Origin: Acidobacteriota bacterium
Lineage (GTDB): Bacteria; Acidobacteriota; Terriglobia; UBA7540
DNA: 19,890 nt
Reading direction: 5' to 3'
NCBI GenBank assembly: GCA_021789565.1
Contig: JAJYJL010000021.1
Coordinates: 1 to 19,890 of the forward strand
Each line of letters opens with the position of its first letter. Position 1 is the stretch's first letter. Below are positions 1 through 7,514 of this stretch, piece by piece. Below the pieces are notes generated by a model, which was given only the letters and a program-made list of their open reading frames with translations, was not told the DNA's origin and searched no databases. The position numbers and the translations under genes are program-made.

Positions 1-1
1 T

Positions 2-409
2 GAGAAGAAACTGCCGGAAACATTCGGCGGAAGAAGCACGGACTACCAGCTTGTTGAGGGGGAAAGCCGCAACGGAATACCGCATTTGCGCCTGCTGGTC
101 AGCCCCCGCGTTGGGTCCGTCAACGAAACTGAGTTGGTGAATACTTTCCTGAAACTTTTACAGCACGCTGAAGATCGTCTTTGGGCCCAGTCCGGAACAG
201 AGATGTGGACTCAATCTGGAATGATTCATGTCATTCGTGAAGTACCGATACCAACAGCGAGTGGAAAGATCCTGCCTTTCTATTCGTTGAAACCCCAAAA
301 GAAAATGTCGCAGACGACGAAAAGCACAATTGGAGGTCAATATGGGATTCCCAACACGAAGAATGAGGAGACTCCGTCAGAATGGGACGTTTCGGCGGCT
401 CGTTCGTGA
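2..409 (+). CDS. C-terminal end of an adenylate-forming (phenylacetate-CoA-ligase-like) enzyme, 5' end outside window
   Basis: Only the last 135 codons are present and the reading frame is open from base 2. The fragment contains a segment resembling the end of phenylacetate-CoA-ligase-like proteins (LLVSPRVGSVNE) and then PIPTASGKIL. The latter matches the A10 motif of ANL adenylate-forming enzymes, whose lysine contacts the acyl-adenylate. By family knowledge these enzymes activate a carboxylate with ATP and pass it to CoA or a carrier thiol. The tail after the lysine motif is about 45 residues long, low in recognisable structure, and reads over the hemB ribosome-binding site and 68 bases into hemB in another frame. 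That tail may be a natural extension or the result of a lost upstream stop codon. The substrate is unknown. The family call rests on a short fragment and is moderate. Confidence 0.6.
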   Translation, partial: EKKLPETFGGRSTDYQLVEGESRNGIPHLRLLVSPRVGSVNETELVNTFLKLLQHAEDRLWAQSGTEMWTQSGMIHVIREVPIPTASGKILPFYSLKPQKKMSQTTKSTIGGQYGIPNTKNEETPSEWDVSAARS

Positions 410-1346
410 AACAACTCTCGCAGTAGATGATCTTCTTCAGCCCTTTTTTGTGGTGCCGGGCCACGGAATCAAGGAGGAGATCAGTTCACTCCCGGGGAAT
501 TATCATCTCTCCATTGATTGTCTCGTGGAAGAGGTCAAGCAGGCGCAGGCGCTCGGAGTTCCTGCCATTCTCCTTTTTGGGGTTCCAGACGCGGCGGACA
601 AGGACCTGAACGCCACAGGGGCCTACGCTCCCTATGGACTTGTCCAGGAAGCGGTAAGAGCTGTAAAGCGCAGCGTGCCGGATATCCTGGTCACGACGGA
701 TGTGTGCATGTGTGAATACACGCCGCACAGCCACTGCGGAATAATGGAGAACGGCTACCTGGTGAACGATAAGAATCTGGAGATTCTTGCCAAGACGGCC
801 GTTTCTCATGCCGAGGCCGGTTCTGACATGGTTGCGCCAGCCGCTATGCTGGACGGCCAGATCGGGGCCATGAGGCAGGCCCTCGATTCCAATGGTTTCG
901 AAAACCTGCCCATTATGGCCTATTCGGCGAAATTCGCGTCCAAGCTCTACGACCCGTTCTTCAAAGAGGGGACGCAATCTGCCCTGGCCAAAGGGGACAA
1001 GAAGACGCACCAGATGCCCTTCTTCAATTCGAATGAGGCCATGCGGGAGATCGCTCTGGATATCGAGGAAGGCGCGGACATCGTTATGGTGAAGCCCGCC
1101 CTCTTCTATCTTGACGTTGTCTATCGCGCCAAGCAGCAGTTCCAGATGCCAATGGCCGTTTACAACGTGAGCGGTGAATGCGCCATGATCGATGCGGCCG
1201 CCCGGCTTGGACGGCTGGACCGGAACCGGATCATGTTTGAGGCCCTGGCTTGCATGAAACGCGCCGGTGCGGACATCATCATCACTTACGCCGCCATGCA
1301 GGTTGCACAATGCCTGAATGGAAAGAACCTTTGCCTTGCGGCTTAG
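342..1346 (+). CDS. hemB: Delta-aminolevulinic acid dehydratase (porphobilinogen synthase)
   Basis: This enzyme condenses two 5-aminolevulinate molecules to porphobilinogen in the cytoplasm, the second common step of tetrapyrrole synthesis. The 334-residue protein has the usual length. Two Schiff-base lysines are visible in YSAKFASK (about K197) and VMVKPALFYLD (about K251), and the family segment NVSGECAMI is present. The metal site is DVCMCEYTPHSHCG (Cys at about 122, 124 and 132), which is the cysteine-rich zinc-type site rather than the Asp-rich magnesium type. I chose the ATG at 342 because GGAGG at 332-336 sits five bases upstream. An in-frame TTG at 330 would lie before this site. The gene overlaps the end of the upstream ligase by 68 bases and is followed 117 bases later by hemA, which supplies its substrate pathway. 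Confidence 0.96.
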   Translation: MGFPTRRMRRLRQNGTFRRLVRETTLAVDDLLQPFFVVPGHGIKEEISSLPGNYHLSIDCLVEEVKQAQALGVPAILLFGVPDAADKDLNATGAYAPYGLVQEAVRAVKRSVPDILVTTDVCMCEYTPHSHCGIMENGYLVNDKNLEILAKTAVSHAEAGSDMVAPAAMLDGQIGAMRQALDSNGFENLPIMAYSAKFASKLYDPFFKEGTQSALAKGDKKTHQMPFFNSNEAMREIALDIEEGADIVMVKPALFYLDVVYRAKQQFQMPMAVYNVSGECAMIDAAARLGRLDRNRIMFEALACMKRAGADIIITYAAMQVAQCLNGKNLCLAA

Positions 1347-1463
1347 AACCTGCTCCTGCCACGCGAAAAAACCCGGCCAAAAAAGACAATAGTCCTGCGC
1401 CGGGGAATTTTCCGACCGGGAAAGCTTCCCTCAATATCTGGAAAGCACGAGGTTAATTCAGCC

Positions 1464-2741
1464 ATGGAAATCGTAGTCGTTGGACTTAACCACCACACAG
1501 CCAGTGTCGAACTCCGTGAGCGTATGTCCTTCAGCAAACAGGAGGCGTCCGACATCTCCGCGCGAGCCCGGTCAAGCAAGGTGGTGAAAGAAATACTGGT
1601 GCTTTCCACCTGCAACCGGACTGAGTTGTATGGCGTTCCAAACGGATGGAATGGGGAGCGGACGAACCCGCTGGAGAATCTCCTGTTGTCATATCACAAG
1701 CTGGAACCTGGAAATGTGAACGGGGCTTTTTACCGGCATCGGGATCGCGAGGCAGTGCGGCACATCTATCGTGTTGCCTCGGGCCTGGATTCGATGTTGC
1801 TGGGGGAAGCTGAAATCCTGGGACAGGTACGCATGGCTTACACCCGGGCTTGCAATGAGGGTGCCACGGGCCATGTGCTCAATCGGCTGTTCCAGTCTGC
1901 GATCGAAGTCGGCAAGCGCGTCCGCACCGACACGGGAATCGGCGTGCACCCCATGTCCGTTGCGTTTGCCGGGGTGAAACTTGCGGAAAAAATCCTGGCT
2001 TCATTCAAAGACCGGCGTGCCTTGATTCTGGGCGCGGGAATTACCAGTGAGAAGGTCCTGCGGCACCTGTGCGACCGCGGGATCCGCAAGGTCCGCATCC
2101 TGAACCGAAGTGCCGAACGCGCCAGGACACTGGCGGCCCGCTATGGTGGAGAGGTTGTGCCATGGGGAAAACTGGGGACGAGCCTGGAGTGGCCGGACCT
2201 GGTGGTTTCTTCCGTCGCCAGCACCGAACCCGTGCTGACCCGGAAAATGTTGCGGCAAACCATGGCCAAACGGAAGGGCCGGAATCTCATGTTGATTGAT
2301 CTGGGAGTCCCTCGCAACATCGATTCGAGCGCGGCAGATATTCAGAACGTCTGCCTTTACAACATCGACCAACTGAATGAGATTGTGCAACAAAACCTGA
2401 AGGCCCGGGAACAGGAGATTCCGCGTGCTGAAGCCATTATTGAGGAACACATCGAGAACTTCACACGCTGGCAGGCTGGCGTTTCGGCGTGCTCGATTCT
2501 CAGAGACCTTCGTGCGGGAAGCGAGCTTGACCGAGAAGCCTTCCTGCGCAAGCACGCGGAAGTCATGTCCCGCTACTCGGAACAGGAGCGCGTGTACGTG
2601 ATGGAACTCCTGAAGAAGTTCCTGAATGGCAACGTTCCCGATACCGCCGGGGGCGCGCACGAGGACCTTGGTCTGTGGAGCAAGGTGCGAGACCTGGGTG
2701 CTCTGTGCAGCCACCTGGACGACACCCTGTCGAGGCATTAA
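1464..2741 (+). CDS. hemA: Glutamyl-tRNA reductase
   Basis: It reduces glutamyl-tRNA(Glu) with NADPH to glutamate-1-semialdehyde, the first committed step of the C5 route to 5-aminolevulinate. The 425-residue protein is of normal family length. It opens with GLNHHTASVELRER, carries the catalytic cysteine in LSTCNRTELYG (C50) and has the signature GLDSMLLGEAEILGQV. A Rossmann segment follows (LILGAGITSEKVL, about residue 190), then the helical C-terminal dimerisation part. The start is ATG 1464 with a modest GAGG at 1449-1452. The gene order hemB-hemA, without hemC, hemD or hemL beside it, differs from the common hemA-hemC-hemD-hemB arrangement. The stop codon overlaps the ATG of the following UbiD-family gene, which suggests translational coupling. 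Confidence 0.96.
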   Translation: MEIVVVGLNHHTASVELRERMSFSKQEASDISARARSSKVVKEILVLSTCNRTELYGVPNGWNGERTNPLENLLLSYHKLEPGNVNGAFYRHRDREAVRHIYRVASGLDSMLLGEAEILGQVRMAYTRACNEGATGHVLNRLFQSAIEVGKRVRTDTGIGVHPMSVAFAGVKLAEKILASFKDRRALILGAGITSEKVLRHLCDRGIRKVRILNRSAERARTLAARYGGEVVPWGKLGTSLEWPDLVVSSVASTEPVLTRKMLRQTMAKRKGRNLMLIDLGVPRNIDSSAADIQNVCLYNIDQLNEIVQQNLKAREQEIPRAEAIIEEHIENFTRWQAGVSACSILRDLRAGSELDREAFLRKHAEVMSRYSEQERVYVMELLKKFLNGNVPDTAGGAHEDLGLWSKVRDLGALCSHLDDTLSRH

Positions 2742-3925
2742 TGGCTCTAGTGGCACAAGCGAGGTTGAATGAACCTGCACCGAGGGCCAACGCCGGCCGC
2801 TCGACGCCTCCCGTGCGCCCCCATGAGATGGCGCCGGTCTATCCGATGAATATTCGCACATTCATTGATGTTCTGTCGGAGCGAGGCGAGTTGAAGCGCA
2901 TTGGCGAACTCGTCGACTGGAAGATTGAACTCGGTGAAATTACCAGAAGCCATCGGCAGCCGGTGCTCTTTGAGAACATCAAGGACTACCCCGGAACGCG
3001 CGTGTTGACGAATGGACTCAGCAGCTACTCATCCATCGCGCTGGCGCTTGGAATGCGGCCGGAGATGGGCCGGAAAAACACGATTGCTGAAGCCAGGCGC
3101 AGAGCCGCAGCCCCCGTCAAACCGGTCATGGTTGGCAGCGGGCCGGTGCTGGAAAACGTCGTCGAGGGGCCGGATATCAATCTCTTCGAGTTCCCGGTTC
3201 CTCAGTGGAGCAAATATGACGCGGGCCGTTACATCGGAACCTGGCACGCGAACGTAACTCGCGACCCCGAGACGGACCGCCGCAACCTTGGTGTATATCG
3301 GATGCAGCTTCTTGGCCGTAACCAGACAACAGTAAGCACGTCAGCAAAAAGCCATCTGTCGCGCCATTTTGCCAAGGCTGAGAAAAAAGGCCAGCCGCTC
3401 GAAATGGCCGTAGTGATCGGCGCGCCTGAAGCCGTGGTCATAGCGGCCGCCTCCGGTTATCCGTCAGGATGCGACGAATATGATTTGGCTGGCGGTCTTT
3501 GCGGCAGGGGCGTGCCATTAGTCAGGTGCAAGACGGTGAACCTTGAGGTCCCTGCGGAATCGGAAATCGTGCTGGAAGGCCTGATCCGGCCTGGAGCGCG
3601 CGTCCTTGACGGACCCTATTTCGATTACGCCGGAAAACCAACCGAAAATCCCGGCGCCTATCTATTTGACGTGACCTGCGTGACGTTCCGAAACCGTCCC
3701 ATCTTCCGCGGAGCCGCAATAGGCCATGTGGGCGCTGAAGATCAGCAGCTTTTCTCTCTGCTGGCCGGGTTGGACCTTTTTGATTTTCATGACTCCCGGC
3801 CAAGGCATCACATTGAATCCCATCTAATCAGAGGCCGGCTATTTCGATTGTTTCAACTAGTTGGCAGAACCACTGCTCCAGCGTTCCTGCGCAAAATAAT
3901 GAAGCGCTCGTCCCCGATTTCTTGA
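2741..3925 (+). CDS. Short UbiD-family prenyl-FMN-dependent decarboxylase
   Basis: The UbiD family uses prenylated FMN to decarboxylate aromatic or unsaturated acids reversibly. Family segments are clear: MNIRTFIDVLSERGELKRI at the domain start, VLFENIKDYPG, NLGVYRMQLLGRNQT in the cofactor region, GYPSGCDEYDLAGGL, VPAESEIVLEG with its acidic residues, and DGPYFDYAGKPTEN. I chose ATG 2741 because it overlaps the hemA stop (TAATG) and has GAGG at 2732-2735. ATGs at 2828 or 2846 fit the domain boundary but lack a Shine-Dalgarno sequence. The protein is about 394 residues, against roughly 480-500 for typical UbiD. After GHVGAEDQQLFSLLAGL it ends in a short Arg-rich tail instead of the usual C-terminal domain. 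No ubiX prenyltransferase is in the window. The substrate is unknown. Confidence 0.85.
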   Translation: MALVAQARLNEPAPRANAGRSTPPVRPHEMAPVYPMNIRTFIDVLSERGELKRIGELVDWKIELGEITRSHRQPVLFENIKDYPGTRVLTNGLSSYSSIALALGMRPEMGRKNTIAEARRRAAAPVKPVMVGSGPVLENVVEGPDINLFEFPVPQWSKYDAGRYIGTWHANVTRDPETDRRNLGVYRMQLLGRNQTTVSTSAKSHLSRHFAKAEKKGQPLEMAVVIGAPEAVVIAAASGYPSGCDEYDLAGGLCGRGVPLVRCKTVNLEVPAESEIVLEGLIRPGARVLDGPYFDYAGKPTENPGAYLFDVTCVTFRNRPIFRGAAIGHVGAEDQQLFSLLAGLDLFDFHDSRPRHHIESHLIRGRLFRLFQLVGRTTAPAFLRKIMKRSSPIS

Positions 3926-4122
3926 CTCCCTCTGCCCTACTGGCGGACTTGGCAATATCATCGTAACTCATAACGCCACGCCATAATTAAGACTGGATGG
4001 CCCGCATAGGGTTTGACGCGATGGGCCCAGCCAGTCATTTGCAGACACAAAGAATGAAGACTTGTGGCGATCGGATTACAGTCTCAAAGACTAAGCCACA
4101 GGTGCTCAGGTCGGGGGAGCCT

Positions 4123-5703
4123 ATGTTGGACCTTTTGTTCTTCCATGTTCCCAAGTTCAACAACTATTACAAGCCCTTCGGCCGATTCTCGTTCATTAAC
4201 TTCCCACCGATGGGCCTGCTGGGATTGGCGGATTTCCTGAGAAAGAACCATATCTCCGCAAGGATTGTGCATCTAGGTGTAGAAAAGCAGAAGTATGGTG
4301 AAGTCGATCTTGACAGGATCATCACAGAACATCAGCCCGCTATGGTTGGCCTTGGACTGCACTGGCACTTCCAGGCGTTTGACGTTTTGGAAACGGCGCG
4401 AAAAATCAAGCTGCGCCATCCTGAAGTCGCAATTGTCTTAGGTGGTTTTACGGCTTCGGCATTTGCTGAGGAAATCCTTCGCGAATTCGACTGCGTAGAT
4501 TTTGTGATCCGGGGAGATGCCGAGATTCCAGTGCGCGACTTGGTTGCCTCATACCACGCCGGCAAAGGTTATCAGCAGGTCCCGAACCTTGTCTTTCGTG
4601 AGGGCGGCACCCCGCGAGTCAATCCGATCAGTTACGTCGGCGACCCGAGTATCCTGGATGGGCTGTGCTATACGGATTTCACCCTGATGAAGGACTATCC
4701 GACCTTCGTGGATTCGTTCTCCAGGTATGTGCACCTGGATATCCTTTCGGAGAACCTCCAGCGGCTGCTGATGGAGCAGGGGAAGATGTTCCCTGTTTTC
4801 CTTGGGCGCGGTTGCATCTATAACTGCTCATTCTGTGGCGGAGCGCGAAGCGCGCAGAAATGTATTAATAACCGCGAGAGGGTCTACATGCGGCCTGTCG
4901 AGGCTGTGCTGAATTCGCTGAAAGACCTTCAGCGGTTCGGATTTGATACTGCCGTTCTTCCCTTTGATCCGCCTCCGGTTTCAGAGCGTGAGGAGTACTA
5001 CCGTGCGTTATTTGAAGGCATCAACAAAGAGAAGATTCCGCTAACGATTGAAGTCGATCGCAATCACTTGCCCACGCGCGAACTTATCAAACAGTTCCGC
5101 CAATTGCCCGGAGCGAATTCCTGGATCACCCTAAGCCCCGGCAGCCACAACGAGGAAATTCGGAAGAAGAATGGCCTTAACCGCTACAGCAACGCCGAGC
5201 TGGAAGAGTGCCTCGCGATGATGGATGCGGAAGGTGTCAACTCCCTGGTTTACTTCTGGGCGGGACAGCCCTTTGAAACCGAGAATGACCTGAAGGAGAT
5301 GGCCGGGTACATGAGGTATTTGCGGGACAAATTCAAGCGGGTAAGGTGCCGGGCCAGCATGATTGAAATTGAACCCGCAAGCCCCATGAGCAGTAACGCG
5401 GCGCGTTATGGCGTCGTGCCTGAACGCCAGAGTTTCATGGATTACTACCGCTACCATCGCCAGACCGGCCAGAATCCATTCCTGGAAATGGGATATGACC
5501 GGGCTGGCTGTCCCTCACCGGCAAGGACCAAGGCTTTGTTTTGTCGGCACCTCTGCACCCGATTCGACCGCCGATGGGCCACTCCATTTGTCAGGAAGAC
5601 TCTCTGCAATGTTGCAGCCGGCATGTGGAAATCGGGAGCATTCAGTGTTCTTGACAAGGTGCTTGGGGCGACACTCATTTTCTCCTTTTTCTTTGCTACA
5701 TGA
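4123..5703 (+). CDS. B12-binding-domain radical SAM protein
   Basis: This is a 526-residue class-B-type radical SAM enzyme. The N-terminal half (about 1-150) resembles a cobalamin-binding Rossmann domain, with PPMGLLGLADFLRKN, VGLGLHWHFQAF, VLGGFTASAFAEEIL and DFVIRGDAEIPVRDL. The canonical DxHxxG cobalamin-ligand motif is not visible, so any cobalamin would bind without lower-axial histidine. The [4Fe-4S] motif GRGCIYNCSFCGG supplies C231, C235 and C238. A cysteine-containing C-terminal stretch (GCPSPARTKALFCRHLC) and a hydrophobic tail end the protein. I chose ATG 4123, preceded by GGGGGAG at 4113-4119, over the upstream in-frame start at 3997. Family knowledge allows methylation of unactivated carbon, ring rearrangement or cyclisation. 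The neighbours suggest it tailors a small molecule. Confidence 0.88.
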   Translation: MLDLLFFHVPKFNNYYKPFGRFSFINFPPMGLLGLADFLRKNHISARIVHLGVEKQKYGEVDLDRIITEHQPAMVGLGLHWHFQAFDVLETARKIKLRHPEVAIVLGGFTASAFAEEILREFDCVDFVIRGDAEIPVRDLVASYHAGKGYQQVPNLVFREGGTPRVNPISYVGDPSILDGLCYTDFTLMKDYPTFVDSFSRYVHLDILSENLQRLLMEQGKMFPVFLGRGCIYNCSFCGGARSAQKCINNRERVYMRPVEAVLNSLKDLQRFGFDTAVLPFDPPPVSEREEYYRALFEGINKEKIPLTIEVDRNHLPTRELIKQFRQLPGANSWITLSPGSHNEEIRKKNGLNRYSNAELEECLAMMDAEGVNSLVYFWAGQPFETENDLKEMAGYMRYLRDKFKRVRCRASMIEIEPASPMSSNAARYGVVPERQSFMDYYRYHRQTGQNPFLEMGYDRAGCPSPARTKALFCRHLCTRFDRRWATPFVRKTLCNVAAGMWKSGAFSVLDKVLGATLIFSFFFAT

Positions 5704-5749
5704 CCTGTCCACGGGGCGAAACCATTCGAATTGAGTAGAACAGGTCTAC

Positions 5750-5756
5750 AGGAGAG
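5750..5756 (+). promoter_or_regulatory. Strong Shine-Dalgarno that fixes a TTG start
   Basis: AGGAGAG lies six bases upstream of the TTG at 5763. It is the reason for choosing that non-ATG codon, since no in-frame ATG stands near a comparable site before the Rossmann fold begins. Confidence 0.7.
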
Positions 5757-5762
5757 ACTTTC

Positions 5763-6686
5763 TTGCAGTCCACGAATTCGAGCGCCAAAACGACGATAGG
5801 AATTCTTTATTGTGGCGACATGGGATCAGCTTTCGCGAAGCTGCTGCACAACGGTGGCCTGCGTGTGGTCACCACTTGCGAAGGCCGCAGCCGCACCACG
5901 CAAGAGCAGGCCCTGGCATCTGGAGTCGAAATACTTCCGAGCCTTAATGATGTGGTGGCCCAAAGCCATGTCGTTTTCTCGATCGTTCTTCCCTCTGCGG
6001 CGGTTGATGTGGCCCGGCAGTACGCCGGTCGCCATTCGGTGCGCCCCCGGGATAGCGTGTTCATTGATGCAAACTCAATCGGGATGGAAACGATTGCAGA
6101 GATCGAGCGCCTGATGTCCGGTCTAAATATCCCGCTTGTGTACGCGTCATTCCACGGCCTGGCACACCGCCTGGAAGATCTCTCCGTGCTGCACGTCAGC
6201 GGCCCTGAGGCCAGAAGCGTTGAGGCGCTTTGCCAGGACTTGCTGCGCGTGAGTTGGCTGGGAGAAAGAATTGGGTCGGCAAGTGTCATGAAGCAGTTGA
6301 TGTCAGCAATTTCAAAGGGCTTGGCCGGCCTCTTCACAGAAGTAGGCGTGGTGGCTGAAAAGGCGGACATGCTGGAGCCCTTCCTGCGAAATTGTCAGAG
6401 TTTTTATCCGGATTTGATGACTATCATAGAGCGTATCCTGCCAACATATCCTCGCCACGCCGCCCGCCGTTTGGGTGAGCTCAGGGAAATCGAACAATCA
6501 GGACGATCTTTTCAGTTGCGACTCGGAATGGCCCATGAGGCGGGCAGATGGGTCCAGTTGATTTCGAGTCTCCAATGGGAGCAATTGAATGGGGGTTGTT
6601 CTTATAACGTACCAACAATTATTCGCTCTGTGGCCAATGCGTGCCCACACGAGAATCTATCTTCGAAACATAGGAGGTTTGAATGA
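5763..6686 (+). CDS. NAD(P)-dependent dehydrogenase, 6PGDH-like N-terminus with DUF1932-type C-terminus
   Basis: The 307-residue protein starts with a Rossmann fold (IGILYCGDMGSAFAKLL, a variant of GxGxMG, at about residues 12-28). It continues with VVFSIVLPSAAVDVA and SVFIDANSIGMET, as in beta-hydroxyacid/6-phosphogluconate-type dehydrogenases. The segment GSASVMKQLMSAISKGLAGL (about 174-193) matches the lysine-bearing start of the DUF1932 domain. Such enzymes oxidise or reduce a hydroxy acid. The substrate here is unknown. The start is TTG 5763 with AGGAGAG six bases upstream. The stop overlaps the next gene's ATG (ATGA), so this dehydrogenase and the RraA-like protein are probably made together and may act in sequence on a hydroxy/oxo acid, which is inference. 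Confidence 0.82.
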   Translation: MQSTNSSAKTTIGILYCGDMGSAFAKLLHNGGLRVVTTCEGRSRTTQEQALASGVEILPSLNDVVAQSHVVFSIVLPSAAVDVARQYAGRHSVRPRDSVFIDANSIGMETIAEIERLMSGLNIPLVYASFHGLAHRLEDLSVLHVSGPEARSVEALCQDLLRVSWLGERIGSASVMKQLMSAISKGLAGLFTEVGVVAEKADMLEPFLRNCQSFYPDLMTIIERILPTYPRHAARRLGELREIEQSGRSFQLRLGMAHEAGRWVQLISSLQWEQLNGGCSYNVPTIIRSVANACPHENLSSKHRRFE

Positions 6687-7465
6687 TATCACAGACACCA
6701 AAATCCGCAGAAGTACATCCGGGTCCAGGCTTTCGTATCTATGAGAATTTTATCAGGCTTGATTCCAAGGTTATGGAGCGATTCCAGGATTACGAGGTGC
6801 CGGACATTTCAGACGCTCTCAACCGGCTTTATGCGCTGGACGCTGCTATTACCTGCCAGACGGACAGGAGCCACCGGCTGTGTGGACCGGCTTGCACAGT
6901 TCACGTGTTCCCGGGCGACAACCTCATGGTCCACAAGGCGCTCGACATCGCCCAGCCGGGCGACATCGTTGTTGTTGACGGCCATGGCTCACGAGGTATG
7001 AATGCCGTCCTTGGGGACATTGTCTGCACCAAGGCGAAACACCGCGGGATCGCTGGTTTCATTGTTGATGGGCTGGTGCGCGACATGCCCGGAATTAAAG
7101 ATCTGGATTTTCCGGTGTTCGCGCGAGGAACGACGCCCGTCGGCCCCCTGCATCGAGGGCCCGGCGAAATTAATTGCCCGATCGCCTGTGGCGGGGTTGT
7201 CGTGAACCCGGGAGACGTGATCGTGGCCGACGTTTCCGGGACTGTGGTGGTTCCGCGAGACTGGGCTGAAGATATTCTGCGGCGGCTTGAAGCGCACCAG
7301 GCTCATCAGGAAACGTACCTGGCAGCGGTTCGCAGGGGTGAATTCTCAAACGCGTGGGTGGATGGGCTGCTGGGGCAGCACGGGTGTCTGATTTACCCCG
7401 ACAAGGTTGAAGCGAAGGAGGTGCTTACCCCCAAAGCGCAACGTTCTACAGATCGAGACCAATGA
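6683..7465 (+). CDS. RraA-like / HMG-CHA aldolase-family protein
   Basis: The 260-residue protein matches the RraA fold family, which includes 4-hydroxy-4-methyl-2-oxoglutarate/4-carboxy-4-hydroxy-2-oxoadipate aldolases, oxaloacetate decarboxylases and the RNase E inhibitor RraA. Visible features are VPDISDALNRLY near residue 39, HKALDIAQPGDIVVVDGHG (about 84-102), GDIVCTKAKHRGIAGFIVDG and then VRD. The Arg-Asp pair (about R133, D134) is the substrate- and metal-binding pair of the aldolase members. GGVVVNPGDVIVADVSGTVVVP follows, as in the family. AGGAGG at 6672-6677 stands five bases before the ATG, which overlaps the upstream dehydrogenase stop. The enzymatic subclass cannot be told from sequence alone. 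The dehydrogenase neighbour favours a C-C lyase or decarboxylase role over RNase E inhibition. Confidence 0.85.
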   Translation: MISQTPKSAEVHPGPGFRIYENFIRLDSKVMERFQDYEVPDISDALNRLYALDAAITCQTDRSHRLCGPACTVHVFPGDNLMVHKALDIAQPGDIVVVDGHGSRGMNAVLGDIVCTKAKHRGIAGFIVDGLVRDMPGIKDLDFPVFARGTTPVGPLHRGPGEINCPIACGGVVVNPGDVIVADVSGTVVVPRDWAEDILRRLEAHQAHQETYLAAVRRGEFSNAWVDGLLGQHGCLIYPDKVEAKEVLTPKAQRSTDRDQ

Positions 7466-7514
7466 TCCGCCGAAGACTGAATGGGGCGTCACAACGAGCA
7501 GAGGGAATTTCTTA

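Noticed and set aside
486..1310. Long minus-strand open frame (274 codons) across hemB
   Set aside because: It lies antisense to a gene with every HemB active-site motif and its translation resembles no family, so it is a shadow of codon bias.
1372..1404. CCCGGC and GCCGGG inverted repeat between hemB and hemA
   Set aside because: The six-pair stem has a 21-base loop and no T-run, too weak to call a terminator or leader structure.
2001..2861. Minus-strand open frame of 286 codons across hemA and the UbiD start
   Set aside because: It is antisense to well-supported genes and has no recognisable domain or ribosome-binding site.
3926..4122. Possible frameshifted continuation of the UbiD gene
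   Set aside because: Reading past the stop in the three + frames gave nothing resembling the missing UbiD C-terminal domain.
6683..7465. RraA as RNase E inhibitor
   Set aside because: The Arg-Asp aldolase pair, the extended length (260 residues against about 160) and the coupled dehydrogenase favour an enzyme.
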